46,308 nt of DNA. Origin: JAJQBJ01 sp964387095 (GTDB taxonomy: Bacteria; Bacillota; Clostridia; Oscillospirales; Oscillospiraceae). The notes beneath the pieces were generated by a model. The model was not told the DNA's origin, did not search any database, and saw only the letters and a program-made list of their open reading frames with translations. The DNA lies in assembly GCA_964387095.1 (NCBI GenBank), contig CAYLVH010000004.1, positions 1-46,308 of the forward strand. The letters run 5' to 3'. The translations under genes were made by a program, and so were the position numbers. Shown here in pieces: positions 16,948 through 25,494 of the stretch (position 1 is the stretch's first letter; every line of letters begins with the position of its first letter).

Positions 16948-17659
16948 TCAGAGACTGCTATTCCGCAAAGAGGGGCTGGCCATTTATATCAGCCATTTGG
17001 ACCTAATGCGCACCTTCCAGCGGGCCTTTAAGCGGGCGGGGATTCAGATCCGCCATGCGGGCGCCTTCAATCCCCATCCCGTTATCTCGGTGGCTATTCC
17101 GCTGCCCCTGGGCTACTCCTCCACCTGCGAGCTGCTGGACTTCGGACTGGAATCCGGCTGCATCCTGGAGGAAGTGCCGGAGAAGCTGAACGCTGTCCTA
17201 CCCCAAGGGCTGACGGTTGTAAAGGGCTACGAAGCCACAAGACCCATCAAGGAGATTGGAAAGCTGGTCTGGGAGCTGGTGCTGGTCTACGATAACGGCA
17301 TTCCACGGGGCACGGAGGCGGCGTTGGATGAGCTGTTTCGCCGTCCGGAGCTGCTGATGCGGAAGAAGAGCAAAAAGGCCAAGAGCGGCTTCACCACCGT
17401 TGACCTGATTCCCCTCATTGGCCAATATTCCATGGATCGCCGGGACAATGAGCTTCATCTGACCATCCAGCTAGCGGGACAGAATCCCGGTTTGAATCCC
17501 AATTTGCTCCTGGAGGCCATTGCCCGGGAATGCCCTGGGTTTCAGCCAGACTTCCTCCGGGCCTGCCGGCTGGATGTCCTAGATCTGGACGGGCAGCGAT
17601 TTGATGGGGAAGAGCGGGGGCCGGTTAATGTGGAACCTGATTTTTTCAAAAAAATTTAG
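16940..17659 (+). CDS. TIGR03936/DUF2344 radical SAM-associated protein
   Basis: 239 residues. The ATG at 16940 follows GGGGGGAGAAAG and overlaps the radical SAM stop, so the two are translationally coupled. Family signs are YISHLDLMRTFQRAFKRAGI near the N-terminus, then AFNPHPVISVAIPLPLG. In other bacteria this domain is sometimes fused to the C-terminus of the TIGR03960 protein, indicating a complex. The function is not established. Unlike many relatives, no rng or rplU follows here; rplS does, after its own promoter. Confidence 0.88.
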   Translation: MSDQRLLFRKEGLAIYISHLDLMRTFQRAFKRAGIQIRHAGAFNPHPVISVAIPLPLGYSSTCELLDFGLESGCILEEVPEKLNAVLPQGLTVVKGYEATRPIKEIGKLVWELVLVYDNGIPRGTEAALDELFRRPELLMRKKSKKAKSGFTTVDLIPLIGQYSMDRRDNELHLTIQLAGQNPGLNPNLLLEAIARECPGFQPDFLRACRLDVLDLDGQRFDGEERGPVNVEPDFFKKI

Positions 17660-17668
17660 ACTTTTCCC

Positions 17669-17697
17669 TTGCAAAAGCGGGAATACCATGGTAAAAT
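17669..17697 (+). promoter_or_regulatory. Promoter of rplS
   Basis: TTGCAA (17669-17674), 17-base spacer, TAAAAT (17692-17697). The start would be near 17704, giving a leader of about 90 bases. That leader has a small hairpin (AGCTG-GGCG-CAGCT) and could be an L19-type autoregulatory leader, but I cannot match a known motif with confidence. Confidence 0.75.
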
Positions 17698-17794
17698 GAC
17701 ATGGTTGTAATAAAGGGCGGTCCACTGTTGCGGGAGCTGGGCGCAGCTTCATGAGAAACGCGCAAGAACGCCTATAAAGAATGGAGGAAAACAT

Positions 17795-18136
17795 ATGGAT
17801 TTGATCAAGATGCTTGATGAGCAGAACATGAAGTCCGAGGTTCCTTCCTTTAACGTGGGCGACACGGTGCGTGTTGCTATCAAGGTCAAGGAAGGCAGCA
17901 AGGAAAGAATTCAGAACTACGAGGGCACTGTCATTGCCAAGAAGCATGGCGGTATTGAGGAGACCTTCACCGTCCGCCGTATCTCCTATGGCGTGGGTGT
18001 GGAGAAGGTATTCCCCCTGCATTCCCCCAATGTTGTGAAGGTTGACGTTGTCCGTCGCGGCAGAGTCCGCCGTGCCAAGCTGTATTATCTGCGTGACCGC
18101 GTGGGTAAGGCTGCTAAGGTCAAGGACGCGCTGTAA
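17795..18136 (+). CDS. rplS: 50S ribosomal protein L19
   Basis: 113 residues, the usual length. A strong AATGGAGG site precedes the ATG. Conserved L19 features are PSFNVGDTVRVAIKVKEGSKERIQNYEGTV (split here by family-typical spacing), TFTVRRISYGVGVEKVFPLHSP and RRGRVRRAKLYYLRDRVGKAAKVK. L19 sits at the 30S-50S interface. It is monocistronic between its own promoter and terminator; it lacks the trmD/rimM neighbours common elsewhere, although rbgA and rnhB follow as in B. subtilis (rplS-ylqF-rnhB). Confidence 0.98.
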   Translation: MDLIKMLDEQNMKSEVPSFNVGDTVRVAIKVKEGSKERIQNYEGTVIAKKHGGIEETFTVRRISYGVGVEKVFPLHSPNVVKVDVVRRGRVRRAKLYYLRDRVGKAAKVKDAL

Positions 18137-18158
18137 TCTTTCGAACCATGCATGGAAA

Positions 18159-18185
18159 AGGAGTCGCTTTGGCGGCTCCTTTTTT
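18159..18185 (+). terminator. Terminator of rplS
   Basis: AGGAGTCGC (18159-18167) pairs with GCGGCTCCT (18172-18180), one G-T pair, loop of 4, then a T run to 18185. Confidence 0.92.
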
Positions 18186-18218
18186 GCTGGACTGCCTTCC
18201 CGCCAATTGACTGAACCC

Positions 18219-18248
18219 TTGAAAAGCGGGAAGGGGTTGTGTTATATT
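18219..18248 (+). promoter_or_regulatory. Probable promoter of the rbgA-rnhB-yraN operon
   Basis: TTGAAA (18219-18224) and TATATT (18243-18248) with an 18-base spacer, about 45 bases before the rbgA start and just after the rplS terminator. Confidence 0.55.
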
Positions 18249-18299
18249 AATATTTGACATGGATGTTGTGATATGAGTACAGAATGAGGTAAACGCGAG

Positions 18300-19166
18300 A
18301 TGCAGAATATTCAGTATTTTCCCGGCCACCACACCAAAACCCGCCGCCAGATTGAGGCGGATATCAAGCTGGTGGATATTGTGGTGGAGGTCATTGACGC
18401 CAGGATCCCCATGTCCAGCCGGAACCCGGACATTGACCAGCTGACCAACAACAAGCCCCGGATGATCCTGCTGAACCGGGCGGATCAAGCAGACCCTGCC
18501 ATGAACAAGGTTTGGGCGGAGTATTTTAAGGCTGACAATTGGTATGTCATGGAGACAAATTCCAAATCCGGCGCCGGGGTGAACCAGTTTTCCACCGCCG
18601 TAAAGAGCGTTTTAAAGGATCAGATTGCCGCTTGGCAGGCCAAGGGCCTGGTGGGCCGTCCTGTCCGCGCCATGGTGGTGGGTGTGCCCAACGTGGGAAA
18701 ATCCACCTTTATTAATAAGGTGGCAAAGCGGAAATCTGCCAAGGCGGAAAACCGCCCCGGCGTCACCCGGGGGAAGCAATGGGTGACCATTGACCGGGGA
18801 CTGGAGCTGTTGGATACTCCCGGTATCCTGTGGCCGAAGTTTGAGGATCAGAACGTTGCCATGCGCCTGGCCTTTACCGGGGCCATCAAGGATGACGTGC
18901 TGGACATAGAGGACCTTGCCTTCGAGCTGATGGATGTGCTGGTTCACCGCTATCCCCAGATCATTGAGGCCAGCTATAAGATCCGGCTGCCCCAGGCGTG
19001 CAAGGGCTGGGAGGCTCTGGAACTGGTGGGGCGGAAGCGGGGGTTCCTGATCTCTGGCGGTGAAGTGAATCTGGAGCGGGCCGCCCGGATGGTGCTGGAC
19101 GATTTCCGCTCCGGCAAGCTGGGACGCCTTACCCTGGAAACCCCGGAGGACTTCGGCCGTGGTTGA
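18300..19166 (+). CDS. rbgA: Ribosome biogenesis GTPase RbgA (YlqF)
   Basis: 288-residue circularly permuted GTPase needed for late 50S assembly. The permuted order is visible: G4 LLNRADQAD (about 57-65) comes before G1 GVPNVGKST (about 127-135), then G2/G3 region RPGVTRGKQ and DTPGILWP. The N-terminal FPGHHTKTRRQI is the RbgA signature. The C-terminal ANTAR-like helical part (SGGEVNLERAARMVLDDFRSG) binds rRNA in the Bacillus protein. It overlaps rnhB by 8 bases, the same order as ylqF-rnhB in Bacillus. Confidence 0.95.
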   Translation: MQNIQYFPGHHTKTRRQIEADIKLVDIVVEVIDARIPMSSRNPDIDQLTNNKPRMILLNRADQADPAMNKVWAEYFKADNWYVMETNSKSGAGVNQFSTAVKSVLKDQIAAWQAKGLVGRPVRAMVVGVPNVGKSTFINKVAKRKSAKAENRPGVTRGKQWVTIDRGLELLDTPGILWPKFEDQNVAMRLAFTGAIKDDVLDIEDLAFELMDVLVHRYPQIIEASYKIRLPQACKGWEALELVGRKRGFLISGGEVNLERAARMVLDDFRSGKLGRLTLETPEDFGRG

Positions 19167-19767
19167 TTTGTGGGAAATTGAGCGGGAGTGTTTCGCGGAG
19201 GGGTTCTCCGTGGTCTGCGGAGTGGATGAGGCCGGCGCCGGCCCCCTGGCGGGGGACGTTTATGCTGCGGCTGTGATTCTGCCTGAGGGGTTGGAGCTGC
19301 CGCATCTGAACGACAGCAAAAAGGTGCCCCCGAGGCGCCGGGAGGTGCTCTTCGCGCAGATCAAGGAGGCGGCTATCTGCTGGGCCATCGGCACCGCCAC
19401 GGTCCAGGAGATCGATGAGCTGGATATTCTGAATTGCCGCATACTGGCTATGAATCGGGCCATTGCGCAGCTTTCCAGGAAGCCTGACCTGGCTCTCGTG
19501 GACGGAAACCGGGATCGCGGCAGCAAAATTGCCATTGAGCTGCCCGACCGCACCATTGTCAAGGGGGATTCCCGCTCCGCCTCTATTGCGGCGGCATCCA
19601 TTCTGGCCAAGGTGTCCCGGGACCATTACATGAAGGAGTTGGCCCGGCAGTACCCCGAATATCTGTTTGAGAGACACAAGGGCTATGGTACCAAGCAGCA
19701 CTATGAGCTCCTGCGGAAATATGGCCCCAGCCCGGTCCACCGCAAAACCTTTTTGAAGAATCTATGA
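19159..19767 (+). CDS. rnhB: Ribonuclease HII
   Basis: 202 residues from a GTG start at 19159 (GGAGGAC upstream), inside the end of rbgA. It removes RNA from RNA:DNA hybrids and single ribonucleotides from DNA. Active-site acidic residues sit in CGVDEAGAGPLAGDVYAAAV (DE motif), ALVDGN and the conserved KGDSRSASIAAASILAKVSRD block. GYGTKQHYE and GPSPVHRKTF complete the HII-specific C-terminus. Last four bases overlap yraN. Confidence 0.96.
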   Translation: MVDLWEIERECFAEGFSVVCGVDEAGAGPLAGDVYAAAVILPEGLELPHLNDSKKVPPRRREVLFAQIKEAAICWAIGTATVQEIDELDILNCRILAMNRAIAQLSRKPDLALVDGNRDRGSKIAIELPDRTIVKGDSRSASIAAASILAKVSRDHYMKELARQYPEYLFERHKGYGTKQHYELLRKYGPSPVHRKTFLKNL

Positions 19768-20120
19768 GGGGCGCGAAAGGGCTGGGCCAGGCCGGAGAGA
19801 GTCTGGTTGCCGCTTATCTGGAAGGGAAGGGTTACACCATTCTGGCTCGGAATTATCACAGCCGCTGGGGTGAAATTGACCTGATTGCGGGAAACGGCAC
19901 GTACCTGGCCTTTGTGGAGGTCAAGCTGCGGAGAAACGGCAGATTTTCTGCCCCCCGGGAGGCTGTCAACCAGGCCAAACAGAACAAACTTCGTCAGACT
20001 GCGCTGATGTATCTCTCGGAACGAGAGCTTGACAGCCAGCCCCGGTTTGACGTGGCGGAGGTATATCTCCCGGTAAACGGGGAGGCCAAAATTGAATATT
20101 ATGAGGATGCGTTTCAATAG
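19764..20120 (+). CDS. YraN/UPF0102 family nuclease-like protein
   Basis: 118 residues starting in an ATGA overlap with rnhB. The family has a Holliday-junction-resolvase/endonuclease-like fold. The conserved core RNYHSRWGEIDLIAGN followed by LAFVEVKLR gives the D-x(n)-E-x-K catalytic pattern. REAVNQAKQNKLRQTAL is also typical. Its physiological role is unsettled. It commonly sits next to rnhB, as here. Confidence 0.92.
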   Translation: MRGAKGLGQAGESLVAAYLEGKGYTILARNYHSRWGEIDLIAGNGTYLAFVEVKLRRNGRFSAPREAVNQAKQNKLRQTALMYLSERELDSQPRFDVAEVYLPVNGEAKIEYYEDAFQ

Positions 20121-20180
20121 ACATAAGTGAGAAGGGCATCTATGACAAGGTTATATTTTCGGGTGAAGGGGACATAAGCT

Positions 20181-21113
20181 ATGATTCAAATTTTTGATGG
20201 ACATTGCGATACGATTATGCGGGCTGTCTGGCAGCCCGACGCCCACATTGGCGGGACCGGCGGCCAGTGGGATCTGGACCAAATCCAGCCAAAGGCCCAA
20301 GTGGCCCAGTTCTTTGCTTTTTTCTGGAATTCCGCCAGGACGACGGAGCCGCCTGAAGCCCTGCTGGAGCGCTATTATAACACCTTCCGCCGGGAGATGG
20401 ATCGTTTCCAGGACCGGATTGTCCAGTGCCGCACCGGGGATGAAATTGACGCGGCCTTTGCCGCTGGCAAGCAGGCGGCGATCCTCTCCGTGGAGGGCGG
20501 TGAACTGCTGGGCTGCAGCATCGAGCTGCTGCACAGGGCCTATGACATGGGGGTCCGGGCGGTGAATATCACCTGGAACAACGCCAACGCCCTATCCGGT
20601 ACCCATGTGCAGGAGCTGGAGCGGGGGCTGTCTCCTCTGGGCGTGCAGTTCGTCCGGGAGATGGAAAAACTGGGCATGCTGCCTGATGTTTCCCACCTGT
20701 CTGAGGCGGGCTTTTGGGATGTAATCGAAACTGCCAAAAAACCCATTATTGCAACCCATTCAAATAGCAAAAACACCTATTTTCATTCCCGCAACTTGAC
20801 GGATGAACAATTTCAGGCCATAATAAAGAATCATGGAATCGTGGGATTGAATGGATATACCGGCTTTATTGGGGAGGGAGAGGTGACCCAGCTTGATCTG
20901 ATGCGTCATCTGGAACACTTCCTTGCCCTGGGCGGAGAAAAGAACGTTGCGCTGGGCGGTGATTGGGACGGCTGTGAGAGCCTGCCCCAGGGCTGGACCG
21001 GCATCTGGAACTGGACGGACTTCTATGAGCTGCTCCTGCGCCAGAATTATCCTGAAGATCTGGTACGAGACCTCTTTTTTAACAATCTGATGAGGACATT
21101 GAGACAACTATGA
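20181..21113 (+). CDS. Membrane dipeptidase family (M19) metallopeptidase
   Basis: 310 residues, renal-dipeptidase-like TIM-barrel zinc enzyme that cleaves dipeptides, often with a D-residue at the second position. Binuclear metal motifs are visible: HCD (His8, Asp10), the bridging Glu in ILSVEGGELLG, VSHLSEAGF, ATHSNSK and the final GGDWDG. It lacks a signal peptide and so appears cytoplasmic. Length matches the short bacterial members (about 310). The start has only a weak ribosome site (GAAGGGG about 12 bases upstream). It overlaps thrC by 4 bases. Confidence 0.9.
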   Translation: MIQIFDGHCDTIMRAVWQPDAHIGGTGGQWDLDQIQPKAQVAQFFAFFWNSARTTEPPEALLERYYNTFRREMDRFQDRIVQCRTGDEIDAAFAAGKQAAILSVEGGELLGCSIELLHRAYDMGVRAVNITWNNANALSGTHVQELERGLSPLGVQFVREMEKLGMLPDVSHLSEAGFWDVIETAKKPIIATHSNSKNTYFHSRNLTDEQFQAIIKNHGIVGLNGYTGFIGEGEVTQLDLMRHLEHFLALGGEKNVALGGDWDGCESLPQGWTGIWNWTDFYELLLRQNYPEDLVRDLFFNNLMRTLRQL

Positions 21114-22597
21114 AATACGTAAGCACAAGAGATAAGTCACTCCGCTATGAGGCTGCCCAGGCCATAGCCATGGGCCTGTCCCGTGACGGCGGACTGTTTA
21201 CCCCCATTGAGCTTCCCAAGCTGCCGGAAGGCGCTTTGGAAGCGCTGAAAAACTCCAGTTATCAGGAGCGGGCCGTCTATGTGATGAAGCTGTTTCTGGA
21301 GGACTTCTCGGAGGAGGAGTTAAAGGGCTTCGCTGCCAAAGCCTATTCCCCTGAGAAATTTGACACCCCTGCCGTGGCCCCGCTCCATCAGGTGGATGAT
21401 AAAACCTGGGCCCTGGAGCTATGGCATGGTCCCACCAGCGCCTTTAAGGATATGGCGCTGCAAATGCTGCCCTACCTGCTGACCGCCTCCTTGACCAAGA
21501 CGGAGGAGGATAAGACGGTCTGCATCCTGGTGGCCACCTCTGGTGACACCGGCAAGGCCGCTCTGGAGGGGTTTAAGGACGTGGACCGCACCCGCATTCT
21601 GGTGTTCTATCCGGAGAACGGCGTTTCCGACGTGCAGAAGCTGCAAATGCGCACCCAGGAGGGGGACAATGTGGGCGTCTGCGCCATCGCGGGGAACTTC
21701 GACGATGCCCAGACTGGCGTGAAGGCCCTGTTCTCCGACGGGAAGCTTCGAGAGATCTTGGCTCAGCGGGGCTATTTCCTGTCCTCAGCCAATTCCATCA
21801 ACTGGGGCCGTGTGCTGCCTCAGGTGGTGTACTATATTTCCGCCTATTGCGACCTGCTGCGGGACGGCAAAATCCAGATGGGGGAGTCTATCAATGTCTG
21901 CGTGCCCACTGGTAATTTCGGCAACATCTTGGCCTGCTACTATGCCAAGCAGATGGGCCTGCCGGTGAACCGGCTGATCTGTGCCTCCAACGCCAACAAC
22001 GTGCTGACTGATTTTTTGAAAACCGGCTGCTACGACCGCAACCGCACCTTCCATACCACCATTTCCCCGTCCATGGATATCCTGATCTCCTCCAACCTGG
22101 AGCGGTTGATCTTCCAGCTGTCTGGCCAGAACGACGCCCTGGTTCGGGACTATATGGCCCGGCTGAACAGCACGGGAAGCTATCAGGTTAGCGATGATAT
22201 CCTGGCCTGGATTCAGGAGAGCTTTTCCGCAGGCTACTGCGACGATGAGGGCACCAAGGCCACCATCGGCGGGATGATGCGGGAGCATCATTACCTGATT
22301 GATACCCACACCGCTGTCGCCTTCAACGTGTTGGAGCAATACCGTGGGGAGACCGGGGACGACTCCCCCACTGTGGTGGCCTCCACTGCCTCTCCCTTCA
22401 AGTTCTGCGACGCTGTACTCCGGGCGCTGGGCGTGGAGAAGGTGTGCCCTGGCACCGAGGCTCTGGATCAGCTGGCTCAGGTTACCGGATGTACTGGCCC
22501 TCTGCCTTTGACCTCCCTGAAAACCAAGACGTCCCGCTTTAACGGCAGCATTGATAAGGATGAGATGCTGAGCACTGTGCTGGACTTCCTGAAGTAA
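21110..22597 (+). CDS. thrC: Threonine synthase
   Basis: 495-residue PLP enzyme that turns O-phosphohomoserine into threonine and phosphate. The ATG is in a 4-base overlap with the dipeptidase gene. The N-terminal YVSTRDKSLRYEAAQAIAMGLSRDGGLF and the PLP-lysine motif HGPTSAFKDMALQMLP (Lys113) are diagnostic. ATSGDTGKAALEGF and NSINWGRVLPQVVYY are further family blocks. Length fits the long bacterial/fungal class. No other threonine genes are nearby. Confidence 0.96.
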   Translation: MKYVSTRDKSLRYEAAQAIAMGLSRDGGLFTPIELPKLPEGALEALKNSSYQERAVYVMKLFLEDFSEEELKGFAAKAYSPEKFDTPAVAPLHQVDDKTWALELWHGPTSAFKDMALQMLPYLLTASLTKTEEDKTVCILVATSGDTGKAALEGFKDVDRTRILVFYPENGVSDVQKLQMRTQEGDNVGVCAIAGNFDDAQTGVKALFSDGKLREILAQRGYFLSSANSINWGRVLPQVVYYISAYCDLLRDGKIQMGESINVCVPTGNFGNILACYYAKQMGLPVNRLICASNANNVLTDFLKTGCYDRNRTFHTTISPSMDILISSNLERLIFQLSGQNDALVRDYMARLNSTGSYQVSDDILAWIQESFSAGYCDDEGTKATIGGMMREHHYLIDTHTAVAFNVLEQYRGETGDDSPTVVASTASPFKFCDAVLRALGVEKVCPGTEALDQLAQVTGCTGPLPLTSLKTKTSRFNGSIDKDEMLSTVLDFLK

Positions 22598-22605
22598 GGG
22601 GCACT

Positions 22606-23295
22606 ATGGCACTGTTTGCGATTGGAGACACCCACCTGTCCCTGACCGTCAATAAACCCATGGAGGTGTTTGGTGGAAATTGGGTGGGCTATGTGGAGAA
22701 GCTCAAGCAGGGATTTTCCGTGGTTGGACCGGAGGACACGGTGGTGCTCTGCGGTGACATTTCCTGGGGAATGAATTTTGATGAGATCCGGGAGGATTTT
22801 CGCTTCCTGGATCACCTGCCGGGCAAGAAAAAGCTGCTCCTCAAGGGCAATCACGACTACTGGTGGACCACCGCCAGCAAGATGACGAAGTTCTTCGCTG
22901 AGGAGGGCTTTCAGACCTTCCAGCTGCTGCACAACAACTGCCACTTCTATGGAGATGTGGCCCTGTGCGGTACCAGGGGCTGGTTCCTGGACGAGGAGCA
23001 AAAGCCCCACAATGAGAAGGTGTTCCACCGGGAGCTGATCCGGCTGGAAACCTCCTTGCAGGCGGCGGGGGACAGAGAGAAGCTGTGCTTTCTCCATTAT
23101 CCGCCCTTGTATCAGGGCTATTGCTGCCAGGAGATTGTGGATCTGCTGGAAAAGTACCAGGTGAGAGCCTGCTATTACGGCCATCTCCACGGCGGAAGCC
23201 ATCGCCTTGCCATGGAAGGGAGGCATGGATCCGTGGAGTACCACCTGATTGCCGCAGACTATTTGAACTTCGTCCCACAAAAAATTTTGGAATAA
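22606..23295 (+). CDS. Calcineurin-like metallophosphoesterase
   Basis: 229 residues. Metallophosphoesterase motifs in order: GDTHLS (residues 7-12), CGDISWG, KGNHDYWW, HYPPLY and GHLHGG. These bind a two-metal centre. It belongs to the stand-alone clostridial group of uncharacterised phosphohydrolases. The substrate is unknown. It begins 8 bases after thrC and likely ends that transcription unit. Confidence 0.9.
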   Translation: MALFAIGDTHLSLTVNKPMEVFGGNWVGYVEKLKQGFSVVGPEDTVVLCGDISWGMNFDEIREDFRFLDHLPGKKKLLLKGNHDYWWTTASKMTKFFAEEGFQTFQLLHNNCHFYGDVALCGTRGWFLDEEQKPHNEKVFHRELIRLETSLQAAGDREKLCFLHYPPLYQGYCCQEIVDLLEKYQVRACYYGHLHGGSHRLAMEGRHGSVEYHLIAADYLNFVPQKILE

Positions 23296-23316
23296 TTTTA
23301 AATAGGTGTGGAAACT

Positions 23317-23345
23317 TTGAGAATTATCTGATAAACTATTAAAGT
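23317..23345 (+). promoter_or_regulatory. Possible promoter of tig
   Basis: TTGAGA (23317-23322), 17 bases, TAAAGT (23340-23345) in an AT-rich gap. A 6-bp hairpin (23375-23380 with 23385-23390) followed by a short T run then precedes the AGGAGG of tig. It could be a weak terminator of the upstream unit or an attenuator. Confidence 0.4.
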
Positions 23346-23409
23346 TAATGTGTTTACAAAAAATCTATAAAATCAAGTCGGTTTCGGCTTTTTACAGGAG
23401 GAACAAACA

Positions 23410-24753
23410 ATGAATCTGAAAAATGTTGAAAAGCAGGAGAAGAACTCTGCTGTCCTGACCATCGAGGTCACCGCTGAGGAATTTGACGCAGCCATCCAGA
23501 AGGTTTATCTCCGTCAGAAGTCCCGCATTCAGATCCCCGGCTTCCGGAAGGGCAAGGCCCCCCGCAAGATTGTTGAAAAGATGTATGGCTCTAATGTCTT
23601 CTATGAAGATGCCATCAACGACATTTATCCTGATGCATTGACCGCCGCTGTCAAGGAGTCTGGCCTGGACATGGTGGGCTATCCCAAGGTGGATATGGAA
23701 GGCAACCCCGGCCCTGAGGGCTTTACCTTCAAGGCTACCATCGGTCTGAAGCCTGTGGCCAAGCTCGGCCAGTACAAGGGCCTGTCCGCGCCCAAGGCCG
23801 CTGTTGAGGTCACTGAGGAGGACATCCAGAGGGAGCTGGAGCCCAAGATCCGCCAGGCCTCCCGTCAGGAGACCGTTGAACGCCCGGCAGAGAACGGTGA
23901 TACTGTGGTCATCGACTTCGAAGGCTTTAAGGACGGCGTGGCCTTTGAGGGCGGCAAGGCTGATAATTATTCTCTGGAGCTTGGCTCCGGATCCTTCATC
24001 CCGGGCTTCGAGGATCAGGTTGCTGGCATGAGCGCCGGCGAGACCAAGGATATTAACGTCACCTTCCCGGAGGAGTATGGCGTGGAGGATCTGAATGGCG
24101 CAGCAGTGGTGTTCAAGGTCACGGTCCATGAGGTCAAGACCACCATCGCGCCTGTCGTGGATGACGAGTTCGCAAAGGATGTCTCTGAATTCGACACGCT
24201 GGCTGAACTGAAGGCCGACCTGGCCAAGAAGCTGGAGGAGCGCCGCACGGAGGATGCTGAGAAGGCATTTAAGGACGCCATCCTGTCCAAGCTGATCTCC
24301 GGCATGGAGGCTGAGATCCCCGAGACCATGGTGGATTTCGAGGCTGACCAGATGATTGAAAACTATGCTTCCCAGTTCCAGGGCCAGAGCTTTACCTTTG
24401 AGCAGTATCTGCAGGTCATGGGCATGACCATGGATGAGCTGCGGGAGCAGGCAAGGGTGGGCGCCCTGCGTGAGATTCAGTCCAACCTGGCCTTTGGCGC
24501 AGTTGCTGAGGCGGAGGGCATGGAGGCATCTGACGATGAGGTGGCTGCCGAGTATGCAAGCCTGGCTGAGAAGTATGGCCGTACCGAGGAAGAGGTGCGC
24601 GCGCGCATCCCCGAGGCGGACGTGAAGAACGAGGTCCTGTTGAAGAAGGCCCAGGAGCTGGTTTACAGCACCGCTGTGGTGGAGGAGCCTGCCGCCGAGG
24701 AGTCTGCTGCTGAAGAACCTGCCGCCGAAGAGGTTCCCGCTTCCGAGGAATAA
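23410..24753 (+). CDS. tig: Trigger factor, ribosome-bound chaperone and prolyl isomerase
   Basis: 447 residues. The N-terminal ribosome-binding domain carries the signature IPGFRKGKAPRKIVEKMYG. The FKBP-type PPIase domain (about 150-245) has NGDTVVIDFEGFKDGVAFEGG and SFIPGFEDQVAGM. The C-terminal helical chaperone domain follows. An unusual Ala/Glu/Pro-rich acidic tail (EEPAAEESAAEEPAAEE) extends the usual ending. The tig-clpP-clpX order is the standard bacterial one. AGGAGG lies 9 bases before the ATG. Confidence 0.97.
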   Translation: MNLKNVEKQEKNSAVLTIEVTAEEFDAAIQKVYLRQKSRIQIPGFRKGKAPRKIVEKMYGSNVFYEDAINDIYPDALTAAVKESGLDMVGYPKVDMEGNPGPEGFTFKATIGLKPVAKLGQYKGLSAPKAAVEVTEEDIQRELEPKIRQASRQETVERPAENGDTVVIDFEGFKDGVAFEGGKADNYSLELGSGSFIPGFEDQVAGMSAGETKDINVTFPEEYGVEDLNGAAVVFKVTVHEVKTTIAPVVDDEFAKDVSEFDTLAELKADLAKKLEERRTEDAEKAFKDAILSKLISGMEAEIPETMVDFEADQMIENYASQFQGQSFTFEQYLQVMGMTMDELREQARVGALREIQSNLAFGAVAEAEGMEASDDEVAAEYASLAEKYGRTEEEVRARIPEADVKNEVLLKKAQELVYSTAVVEEPAAEESAAEEPAAEEVPASEE

Positions 24754-24840
24754 TTCTCCTGCATTCGGATATAATGGCGTATAGTACCTGCTGCCTATGT
24801 TTTCACGGGGCGAAAGCCGCTAATGAAAAGGAGATTCACT

Positions 24841-25422
24841 ATGAGTTTAGTTCCCTATGTTGTTGAGCAAACCAATCGCGGGGAGAGATCCTATGATATC
24901 TTCTCCCGTCTGCTGAGCGACCGCATTATCTTTCTGTCTGAGGAAGTGAATGACACCACCGCAAGCCTGGTCGTGGCCCAGATGTTGTTTCTGGAGGCTC
25001 AGGATCCGGACAAGGACATTCAGTTCTACATCAACAGCCCTGGCGGTTCTGTGACCGCTGGCATGGCCATCTATGACACCATGCAGTATATTAAGTGCGA
25101 CGTGTCCACAATATGTATCGGCATGGCTGCCAGCATGGGTGCATTCCTGCTCTCCTCCGGCGCAAAAGGAAAGAGAATTGCATTGCCGAACTCTGAGATC
25201 ATGATTCACCAGCCCTCCGCTGGTACTCAGGGTAAGGTGACGGATATGGAAATTGACGTTGAGCACTTCCTGAAAATGAAGAAGAACCTGAACGAGATCC
25301 TGGCAGAGAATACCGGCAAATCTGTGGAGCAGATCAAGCAGGACAGCGAGCGCGACCACTGGATGTCTGCCAGCGAGGCTCTGGATTATGGCCTGATTGA
25401 CCAGGTGATCCATCAGAGATAA
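24841..25422 (+). CDS. clpP: ATP-dependent Clp protease proteolytic subunit
   Basis: 193 residues from ATG 24841; AAGGAG at 24828-24833 favours this over the in-frame ATG at 24823, which overlaps it. The protease forms the tetradecameric barrel that works with ClpX. The catalytic triad is intact at the canonical numbers: Ser98 (GMAASMGAF), His123 (IMIHQPS) and Asp172 (ERDHWMSA). The start SLVPYVVEQTNRGERSYDI is the family N-terminus. A TATAAT at 24770-24775 without a clear -35 could be an internal promoter. No CtsR box was found. Confidence 0.98.
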   Translation: MSLVPYVVEQTNRGERSYDIFSRLLSDRIIFLSEEVNDTTASLVVAQMLFLEAQDPDKDIQFYINSPGGSVTAGMAIYDTMQYIKCDVSTICIGMAASMGAFLLSSGAKGKRIALPNSEIMIHQPSAGTQGKVTDMEIDVEHFLKMKKNLNEILAENTGKSVEQIKQDSERDHWMSASEALDYGLIDQVIHQR

Positions 25423-25438
25423 CCCTGTATTTTCCGGA

Positions 25439-25466
25439 AGGGAGTGAGGAATTTTCCTTACTCCCT
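25439..25466 (+). other. clpP-clpX intercistronic hairpin
   Basis: Bases 25439-25450 pair with 25455-25466 over 12 bp with a single G-T pair and a 4-base loop. No T run follows, so it is more likely an mRNA processing or stability element than a terminator. Confidence 0.7.
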
Positions 25467-25494
25467 TGCGATGTGTTTGAAAGAGGAAGAAGTA

